Assembly: GCA_910578855.1 (NCBI GenBank)
Contig: CAJTRV010000039.1
Span: 1-11,908, forward strand
DNA from: an uncultured Bacilli bacterium
GTDB lineage: Bacteria; Bacillota_I; Bacilli_A; RF39; UBA660
Length of the DNA stretch: 11,908 nt
Direction: 5' to 3'
Below the pieces are notes generated by a model. It was given only the letters and a program-made list of their open reading frames with translations. It had not been told where the DNA came from and made no database searches. Positions within the stretch are counted from its first letter, which is position 1, and the number at the start of each line of letters is the position of its first letter. Position numbers and translations under genes: made by a program. Below, piece after piece: positions 1-4,750 of this stretch.

Positions 1-39
1 TAAACATCCCATCCTATCTTTTTTCTTTATTTCGTTATT

Positions 40-48
40 AGTATATCA
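40..48 (-). promoter_or_regulatory. Extended -10 promoter for a leftward gene beyond the window edge
   Basis: Read leftward, positions 48-40 give TGATATACT, an extended -10 (TGn plus TATACT). No convincing -35 is seen. Downstream, near positions 8-15, is an AGGATGGG-like ribosome site followed by an ATG at 7-5, so a leftward gene may start at the window edge with only its first codons present. If so, this gene and the metallophosphoesterase are divergent. The gene itself cannot be identified. Confidence 0.35.
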
Positions 49-156
49 TATTTCCCGTGATTATTCTATCATTTTAATTGATTCTATAGTTATAATACCC
101 GCTATTATTGAAATTCACCTTGGCAAGCATCTAATAACTATTTAACAGGTTTTTCT

Positions 157-196
157 TTGTAATAAATGCTAGTTATGATAAAATAAAGATGGTGAT
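157..196 (+). promoter_or_regulatory. Compact promoter and ribosome site of the metallophosphoesterase gene
   Basis: A weak -35 (TTGTAA, 157-162) is followed 16 bases later by an extended -10, TGATAAAAT (176-184). Six bases after the -10 comes GGTGAT (191-196), then AAG and the ATG at 200. The predicted transcription start falls at about 191, on the ribosome site, giving a leader of roughly 9 nt. The same spacing recurs at the cinA-like gene and ligA. Confidence 0.5.
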
Positions 197-199
197 AAG

Positions 200-1111
200 A
201 TGGATAAACTAGAAGAAGAAAAAAAAGAATCGCTATCTTTATGGAAAAAATTGGTCCTCATTCTTTCGCTATTTATTATACTCATCTGCGGAGGAATTTA
301 TTATAGTCGATATATTGCAACTTCAGGCCTAATTGTGAAAGAATATAAAGTAACCAATTCCCAAATTCCTGAGAGTTTTCATGGGACAAAGGTGATTCAT
401 ATCTCTGATCTTCATTATAAAACAACCTATTTTAAAGACGATGTCCAAAAAATGGTAGATAAGATCAATCAGTTAAAGCCTGATATTGTCGTCTTAACTG
501 GTGATTTATTAGATAAAAATACCACCTACCAAAATAATGATTTTACTGAATTATCTACAGTCCTAAAAGAAATAGATACAACCATTGGAAAATATGCGAT
601 TACGGGAAATCACGATACAAAATACACCGAATGGGAAACCATTATCAAACATAGTGACTTTACCAATCTAAATGATCACTATGACATCATGTATAAGAAT
701 TCTTTAAACCCAATTTTAATTTCTGGACTAAGTAGTAATTTAAACAATTTAAAAGACATTAACGAACGACTTAAGGAAACAACAGATTATCTTGAAACAA
801 ATAAAGGCCAAGAACAAAAAGACAATATTCCGAGTTATCATATTTTACTAATTCATGAACCTGATTATCTTAACGAGATCGATTATCAACAATTTCAACT
901 CATTCTAGGCGGACACTCCCACAATGGCCAAGTAACCATTCCTGGTGTCGGTGCCATTGTCTTACCCAAGGGAGCCAAAACTTATTATAAGGGACACTAC
1001 CAACTAGATGAGACAGAATTGTTTATCTCCAGTGGCCTTGGTACATCCCATTACCCATATCGTTTCTTTAATAAACCATCGATCAATTTATATCGTTTAA
1101 CAAATCACTAA
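200..1111 (+). CDS. Membrane-anchored calcineurin-like metallophosphoesterase (YkuE/YaeI type)
   Basis: A dinuclear-metal phosphoesterase held at the outer face of the membrane. A charged N-terminus (residues 1-17, rich in Lys and Glu) precedes one transmembrane helix at about 18-36; no twin-arginine signal or cleavage site is seen, so it looks like a signal anchor with the catalytic domain outside. The metal-binding motifs of the calcineurin-like fold appear in order: D70-x-H72, G101-D102, G136-N-H-D139, H219, and G238-H-S-H241 followed by NGQ. At 303 aa it is a full-length family member. Relatives act on phospholipid pyrophosphates or unknown envelope phosphoesters, so the substrate cannot be assigned. 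The ATG at 200 is chosen because GGTGAT lies three bases upstream. It is a single-gene unit that ends in a terminator shared with the convergent neighbour. Confidence 0.9.
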   Translation: MDKLEEEKKESLSLWKKLVLILSLFIILICGGIYYSRYIATSGLIVKEYKVTNSQIPESFHGTKVIHISDLHYKTTYFKDDVQKMVDKINQLKPDIVVLTGDLLDKNTTYQNNDFTELSTVLKEIDTTIGKYAITGNHDTKYTEWETIIKHSDFTNLNDHYDIMYKNSLNPILISGLSSNLNNLKDINERLKETTDYLETNKGQEQKDNIPSYHILLIHEPDYLNEIDYQQFQLILGGHSHNGQVTIPGVGAIVLPKGAKTYYKGHYQLDETELFISSGLGTSHYPYRFFNKPSINLYRLTNH

Positions 1112-1137
1112 AAAATCATCATTTACGATGATTTTTT
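1110..1137. terminator. Bidirectional intrinsic terminator between convergent genes
   Basis: A perfect 11-bp inverted repeat: AAAAAATCATC (1110-1120), a six-base loop, then GATGATTTTTT (1127-1137). A-runs on one arm and T-runs on the other let it work in both directions. It serves the metallophosphoesterase from the left and the 252-aa gene from the right. The stop codon of the leftward gene (1125-1123) lies in the loop, so its last codons (Lys-Lys-Ser-Ser) are encoded by the stem. Confidence 0.85.
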
Positions 1138-1881
1138 CTGATGTTCTGAACATTCATTATGATAATATTGTAATTTAGATACCATTAAATCCTTAACACG
1201 AAGACTATTTTCAAAATTGGTCATATCTAGTTTGGAAAGGGAATCATGAAACAACTTGTTAAATAAATTTTTATATTCTTCAATCCTTTTTTTTACTTCC
1301 ATATATAATTTGATATCTGCATGCAAGTAATACATGGTAGCCAATTGGTAGGTTAATTGTTCCATTTTTTCTTGTAATTCAATGGAACGATTAATATTAC
1401 AAACACCTAGTCGAAATTGGTCCAATAGTGCTTTCATTTCAAGTACAATTTCCTGATAAGAATTTTCTTGTTGCATAATTTCTTTTAAACGTTTTTCTAA
1501 AATGAGATTCGTATCATTAATAAATTGAAATTCCATGCGAAACAACCGTTCATTTTCTGAAATGAGATTCCCATAGATTTGCTTTTGAATAATCGTGTAC
1601 AAAGCGACCTTGGAAATTTCCTTGGGTTCAATTTCGTTCTTCTTCCCAATCGATATTCCCTTATCATGTTCTTTTATTAAGTCACATAATGTGGTTGCCA
1701 TGTCATTCATATAACGTCTAATTTGAATATCATTGGTCTTAGACAACAATTGAACATGGATTTTAACACTAAGTCCCATATTCTCTACTTCATTGTGTAA
1801 ATCAGTAATTAAATCGGAAAGAGGAAGTGCCCCATTACTACCTTTGATCGTTTCATTTTCTATGATGCTTACATCCTCCAT
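1123..1881 (-). CDS. Hypothetical soluble, mostly helical protein
   Basis: Not recognised. The product is 252 aa, with no signal peptide or transmembrane segment, so it is probably cytoplasmic. The sequence is rich in Glu, Lys, Leu, Ile and Met and looks almost entirely alpha-helical; stretches near residues 110-150 and 165-210 have heptad-like spacing that could form short coiled coils or a helical bundle. No catalytic motif is visible, which would fit a structural, binding or regulatory role, but that is inference. An in-frame GTG at 1890 would add three residues. The ATG at 1881 is preferred because GGTGAA sits four bases upstream, as at other starts here, whereas the GTG lies inside that ribosome site. 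It has its own extended -10 promoter and is divergent from the small membrane-protein gene. Confidence 0.75.
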   Translation of the reverse strand: MEDVSIIENETIKGSNGALPLSDLITDLHNEVENMGLSVKIHVQLLSKTNDIQIRRYMNDMATTLCDLIKEHDKGISIGKKNEIEPKEISKVALYTIIQKQIYGNLISENERLFRMEFQFINDTNLILEKRLKEIMQQENSYQEIVLEMKALLDQFRLGVCNINRSIELQEKMEQLTYQLATMYYLHADIKLYMEVKKRIEEYKNLFNKLFHDSLSKLDMTNFENSLRVKDLMVSKLQYYHNECSEHQKKSS

Positions 1882-1912
1882 GTACTTCACCCTAACTATC
1901 CTTTATATCTTA

Positions 1913-1921
1913 ATTATAGCA
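1913..1921 (-). promoter_or_regulatory. Extended -10 promoter of the 252-aa hypothetical gene
   Basis: Read leftward, 1921-1913 is TGCTATAAT, a perfect TATAAT with the TGn extension. No good -35 is seen 16-18 bases upstream, which is common for extended -10 promoters. The predicted start of transcription is near 1906, about 25 nt before the ATG at 1881. Confidence 0.6.
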
Positions 1922-1994
1922 TAATTTACTATTTTTTGGTGGGTAATTTTTGGTAATTGACACCCTTTGACGTAAATTACATATCTTATATAAC

Positions 1995-2000
1995 AAGGAG
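1995..2000 (+). promoter_or_regulatory. Ribosome site that fixes the start of the small membrane-protein gene
   Basis: AAGGAG sits seven bases before the ATG at 2008. This decides against an upstream in-frame TTG at 1957, which lies in a promoter-like TTGACA and has no ribosome site. Candidate promoter hexamers crowd 1950-1994 (TTGGTA/TAAATT; TTGACG/TATAAC); I cannot choose between them. Confidence 0.65.
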
Positions 2001-2007
2001 ATCCAAT

Positions 2008-2457
2008 ATGCAAAGAAAGATGAAAAAAAACAATTTACAGGCATCAACACCAACATTATTATGTGACGTTTTACCACCCTTTAAAAAGCGAAAAGTTAAG
2101 CATTTCATGTATACATCGTCACTCCTCGGGCTTCTTTATAGTGGTGCATCCATCGGTCATGGCGATATTACCACTGCCACCCTTGTCCTAGGCTGTAGTA
2201 GCGGACTATGGTGTATTGGCAATGCGACAACAAATACCAATCACTATTGTAAACGATTAACTCTATATCAAGGATGTACTTTCCTAGCTGGTAGTAGTTT
2301 TTTACTAATTAATACACCAGTGACAACACCGCTTACCCTAGCAACAACAACATTTTGTGCAGGAAATATGTTTCTCTTACATTATATATTCCACCAAGAA
2401 AAAAAGCGTTTTACGCTTACGAAGAAGAGACAACAAACGCAAAAAAGCAATCGATAA
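2008..2457 (+). CDS. Hypothetical small four-helix membrane protein
   Basis: Not recognised. The 149-aa product has a basic N-terminus (residues 2-7 and a KKRKVK run at 26-31), four likely transmembrane helices at about 33-51, 54-72, 87-103 and 108-128, and a strongly basic tail (132-149). The positive-inside rule puts both ends in the cytoplasm. The membrane region is unusually rich in Thr, Ser and Gly, and five cysteines lie scattered from residue 63 onward. A helix-packing or small transporter-like role is conceivable, but nothing in the sequence shows it. The last 41 bp overlap the 3' end of the convergent cinA-like gene, and that gene's terminator is formed by this gene's coding DNA. No clear terminator of its own is visible. 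Confidence 0.7.
   Translation: MQRKMKKNNLQASTPTLLCDVLPPFKKRKVKHFMYTSSLLGLLYSGASIGHGDITTATLVLGCSSGLWCIGNATTNTNHYCKRLTLYQGCTFLAGSSFLLINTPVTTPLTLATTTFCAGNMFLLHYIFHQEKKRFTLTKKRQQTQKSNR
2398..2418 (-). terminator. Intrinsic terminator of the cinA-like gene, inside the opposing gene
   Basis: On the minus strand AAGCGT, a three-base AAA loop and ACGCTT (2418-2404) are followed by a run of T (2403-2399). The first two bases of the stem belong to the TAA stop codon (2419-2417). The whole element lies within the coding sequence of the convergent membrane-protein gene. Confidence 0.75.
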
Positions 2458-2896
2458 TCAAATTAATTAAGATATTTTTATTATCTTGACGCTTACTCAT
2501 ATTGACACTAGCTGTTTGATAGAAAGCGTCATTTTTTTGTTTATCATAAATACATAGATAAACAATACTATCATCATGTTGATCATTGATCTTACCAGTA
2601 ATGCCAATTCCATAATCCGAAGCTGCTTTATCACAAATATGCTTAGCCATGGCATAAGCAACCTCTTTACTATATACGGTATATGTTTCAATCACACCTT
2701 CCTCGACTCCCATCATGATCTTAGCAGCATTGGAATACGTGACAGCTCCAAAAGAAAATACTTCACTCGCCCCAAGAACATTTGTAATCGCATTGGCCAG
2801 ACAACCACCCGTACATGACTCCATTGTCGCTATCGTCTCTTTTCGTTCTTTTAAATATGAAACTAACATTTGAACTTTTTCTTCATTTACACTCAC
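2417..2896 (-). CDS. Stand-alone CinA C-terminal domain protein (PncC-type nicotinamide-nucleotide amidase)
   Basis: Matches the CinA C-terminal (CinA_C / PncC) family, whose studied members deamidate nicotinamide mononucleotide to nicotinic acid mononucleotide in pyridine-nucleotide salvage. From the GTG start it is 159 aa, a full single domain without the N-terminal MoCF-like domain of complete CinA. Visible motifs are T24-x-E-S-C-T-G-G31, the Y54-S-N-x-x-K59 motif with the conserved Tyr and Lys, the SKEVAYAMA helix (76-84) and the strand DYGIGITG (94-101). The family's usual G-I-A-G-P loop after that strand is absent: the sequence reads GKIND, followed by a shortened segment. Amidase activity is therefore likely but not certain. 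The GTG at 2896 is chosen because GGTGAT lies four bases upstream and the ATG at 2914 overlaps the -10 box. It may also be annotated from 2914 (165 aa). Confidence 0.85.
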   Translation of the reverse strand: MSVNEEKVQMLVSYLKERKETIATMESCTGGCLANAITNVLGASEVFSFGAVTYSNAAKIMMGVEEGVIETYTVYSKEVAYAMAKHICDKAASDYGIGITGKINDQHDDSIVYLCIYDKQKNDAFYQTASVNMSKRQDNKNILINLIIDCFFAFVVSSS

Positions 2897-2900
2897 TATT

Positions 2901-2921
2901 ATCACCATATTCATTATATCA
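2901..2921 (-). promoter_or_regulatory. Compact promoter and ribosome site of the cinA-like gene
   Basis: Read leftward, TGATATAAT (2921-2913) is a consensus extended -10. Six bases later GGTGAT (2906-2901) forms the ribosome site, four bases before GTG 2896. Transcription should begin at about 2906, so an ATG at 2914 would not be in the mRNA. The architecture matches that of the metallophosphoesterase gene and ligA. Confidence 0.6.
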
Positions 2922-2999
2922 TAAATCCAGGTCTTTTTTCTTGATACTTTATTGACACTTTTATTATTTGATTTATTATTATATTACCTTTTTTATTAA

Positions 3000-3034
3000 T
3001 TTAAAAGAAGAACTAAGCATGTTCTTCTTTTAAA
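3000..3034 (-). terminator. Hairpin terminator overlapping the end of the 307-aa membrane-protein gene
   Basis: A perfect 14-bp inverted repeat (3000-3013 with 3021-3034) has a 7-base loop containing the TAG stop codon (3015-3013). The final Lys-Glu-Glu-His-Ala codons form the stem and loop. On the minus strand the 3' arm is U-rich (TTCTTCTTTT), but the bases after it are AAATTAAT rather than a clean T-run. It may terminate imperfectly or act mainly as a 3'-end stabiliser. Confidence 0.6.
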
Positions 3035-3936
3035 CGTTGCTTCGCATCATTGGCTTCTTTTTGTCGTAGATAGTATTTTAATGACGAATAAATCGAGATC
3101 TCAACAAAAGAAATGACAAGTAAGACAAGCCCCCAAACTAAGAATGTCTGAGATATTTCATGAGCATAAGTATCTAATATCTTTAACAATAATACTTGAT
3201 TTTTTTCTGATAAAACGGCTTCAATCATTGGCGTAATTCCTAGACTCATAAGACAAGTAACAGCACCTGCGATAACATTAGCGACACTACTCCATGGCAG
3301 CCACCGATAGAATGAAAACCGGACCAACATCAATAACAAAGTAAGCGCAATAATCGCGATAACTACTTTTATTTTGGTATGTTGATCAAATAGTTGCTGA
3401 AGTCCTTCCAATTCACTAGTATCTACTACCTGAAATACTTTTGATGGTGCCGGAAGCAATGCAGCAAATTCATCTTGATGTTGCATCACAGTGGTAACTA
3501 TTCGTTGCGAAGTTGGAGCATCAAGTTTTGCCTCTTTAGATATCACATCAATATTATCCCGAACGATTGCGCTGATTTCCTCACCTGTCATCTGATGGTC
3601 CGTTCCCTTTAATGCATAATTGGCAACATCATGCATATATGTAGCAGCTAGTTCTTTTACTATAGTTGAGTTCAAAACAGCATCTACTTGTGAGGGATCT
3701 AAATTGGCTTTCTCTGCTACCTCATAAACCTCATCTAAGACAGTTTGTTGCTTCCCATCCCCAGTTGTAACCGAGGCCTCAGACATCACTTCAACTAAAT
3801 TGAGTTGTTCGGTCACTTTTGTAACAGCTTGCTTAGAAACAAACCGCTCAGTACTAATCATCCCAATCAAATATAATTCTAAAACAACGAGTCCTATCAC
3901 AATCATTACTGATAATATATTCCGTAACGTCTTCAT
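3013..3936 (-). CDS. Hypothetical membrane protein with a large extracytoplasmic domain
   Basis: Family not recognised. The 307-aa protein begins with a transmembrane helix at about 8-28, followed by roughly 160 residues (29-188) of soluble, helical, mildly acidic sequence. Three more helices follow at about 190-207, 216-236 and 264-284, then a highly charged cytoplasmic tail (289-307). Few positive charges flank the long domain, which places it outside the membrane. No enzyme motif is visible. The domain may contain two related helical units (about 66-110 and 118-160), each a helix, a turn with Asp-Pro or Asp-Ala-Pro, and a Val/Thr-rich helix; this is only a visual impression. Start: ATG with GGTGAT three bases upstream. 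It is monocistronic, with its own promoter just after the pflBA terminator. A sensory or cell-envelope role is possible but unproven. Confidence 0.75.
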   Translation of the reverse strand: MKTLRNILSVMIVIGLVVLELYLIGMISTERFVSKQAVTKVTEQLNLVEVMSEASVTTGDGKQQTVLDEVYEVAEKANLDPSQVDAVLNSTIVKELAATYMHDVANYALKGTDHQMTGEEISAIVRDNIDVISKEAKLDAPTSQRIVTTVMQHQDEFAALLPAPSKVFQVVDTSELEGLQQLFDQHTKIKVVIAIIALTLLLMLVRFSFYRWLPWSSVANVIAGAVTCLMSLGITPMIEAVLSEKNQVLLLKILDTYAHEISQTFLVWGLVLLVISFVEISIYSSLKYYLRQKEANDAKQRLKEEHA

Positions 3937-3959
3937 CTTATCACCATTCCTCTTTTTTT

Positions 3960-3988
3960 ATTGTATCATACATAAAACCAAAGATCAA
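3960..3988 (-). promoter_or_regulatory. Promoter of the 307-aa membrane-protein gene
   Basis: Read leftward: -35 TTGATC (3988-3983), a 17-base spacer, then -10 TACAAT (3965-3960) with the TGA extension (3968-3966). Fourteen bases later GGTGAT (3945-3940) and the ATG follow. The -35 overlaps the U-tract of the upstream pflA terminator, showing how tightly the units are packed. Confidence 0.65.
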
Positions 3989-4018
3989 AAAAGAGTTAGA
4001 CTACCCTAACACTTTCTT
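3987..4018 (-). terminator. Intrinsic terminator of the pflBA operon
   Basis: Immediately after the pflA stop codon, the minus strand folds AAGAAAG-T-GTTAG against CTAAC-T-CTTTTTT: about 12 bp with one T-T mismatch, a six-base loop (4005-4000), and a run of six T at the end. Confidence 0.8.
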
Positions 4019-4750
4019 CTATTTAACCTCTCTTAGGTCAGTTAACAATAATTGATATAATGCCTCACATCGTTCTTTGTCCATCGCTGGAACTCCCTCT
4101 AAGCGATATGGAAGTCCCATTTCTTTATATTTATGTACACCGAATAAAGAATATGGTAATAACTCGATCTTCTCGATATTTCTTAGAGGGCGCAAAAAGT
4201 TAGCTAACGCATGAATATATTCTTCTGTATCATTAATACCCGGCACAATTACTTGACGAATCCACATCTTCTTTTCGAGCTTCTGACATAGTTTTAAAAA
4301 GTCCAAAGACTCGATTATCTTTTTTCCAACCAAAGATTGATAACTAGTTTCATTGAGGGCTTTCACATCCCATAACACCAGATCCGTATAAGCGAGGACT
4401 TCTTCATTCATCGTTCCACCGACTCCAGCAGTATCAATTGCAGTATGAATATGTCGTTCTTTACAAAGTTTTAAACAAGCAAGTAAAAATTCACTTTGGA
4501 CAAGCGGATCTCCACCAGAAAATGTAACACCACCATTTTCTTGAAAATAAGGTTGATAGCGTTCGATCTTTTTAACAAGTTGTTCCGGTGTCATCCTCGT
4601 GCCTTTATTTAATGCCCAGGTATCAGGATTATGACAATATAAACACCTTAAATAGCACCCTTGCATAAAGACTACAAAGCGAATGCCAGGGCCATCTAAA
4701 AGGCCCATCGTTTCGATTGAATGAATATAACCAATATTATTGTTTTTCAT
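4019..4750 (-). CDS. pflA: Pyruvate formate-lyase activating enzyme (radical SAM)
   Basis: A cytoplasmic radical-SAM enzyme that uses a [4Fe-4S] cluster and S-adenosylmethionine to abstract hydrogen from the active-site glycine of PflB, switching it on under anaerobic conditions. The cluster motif C32-x3-C36-x2-C39 is followed by H40-N-P, and the SAM-binding glycine motif is at F77-S-G-G-D-P82, with Asp where Glu is more common. The N-terminal G-x-I-H-S-I-E-T ... D-G-P-G-I-R-F signature (7-25) fits the family start, and 243 aa is the normal length. The ATG lies inside the end of pflB (14-bp overlap) with no good ribosome site of its own, so translational coupling to pflB is likely. Confusion with other glycyl-radical activases is unlikely: there is no extra ferredoxin insert, and pflB is adjacent. 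Confidence 0.95.
   Translation of the reverse strand: MKNNNIGYIHSIETMGLLDGPGIRFVVFMQGCYLRCLYCHNPDTWALNKGTRMTPEQLVKKIERYQPYFQENGGVTFSGGDPLVQSEFLLACLKLCKERHIHTAIDTAGVGGTMNEEVLAYTDLVLWDVKALNETSYQSLVGKKIIESLDFLKLCQKLEKKMWIRQVIVPGINDTEEYIHALANFLRPLRNIEKIELLPYSLFGVHKYKEMGLPYRLEGVPAMDKERCEALYQLLLTDLREVK

Noticed and set aside
1957..2007. N-terminal extension of the small membrane protein from a TTG at 1957
   Set aside because: The TTG lies in a promoter-like TTGACA without a ribosome site, while AAGGAG points clearly to ATG 2008.
2469..2487. Hairpin AAGATA/TATCTT after the small membrane-protein gene
   Set aside because: Only 6 bp of A/T-rich stem with no T-run on the plus strand; too weak to call a terminator.
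2952..2979. Rightward promoter TTGACA-16-TATTAT
   Set aside because: The spacing is good, but no rightward gene or hairpin-terminated small RNA follows; it would run antisense into the 307-aa gene. Probably AT-rich coincidence.
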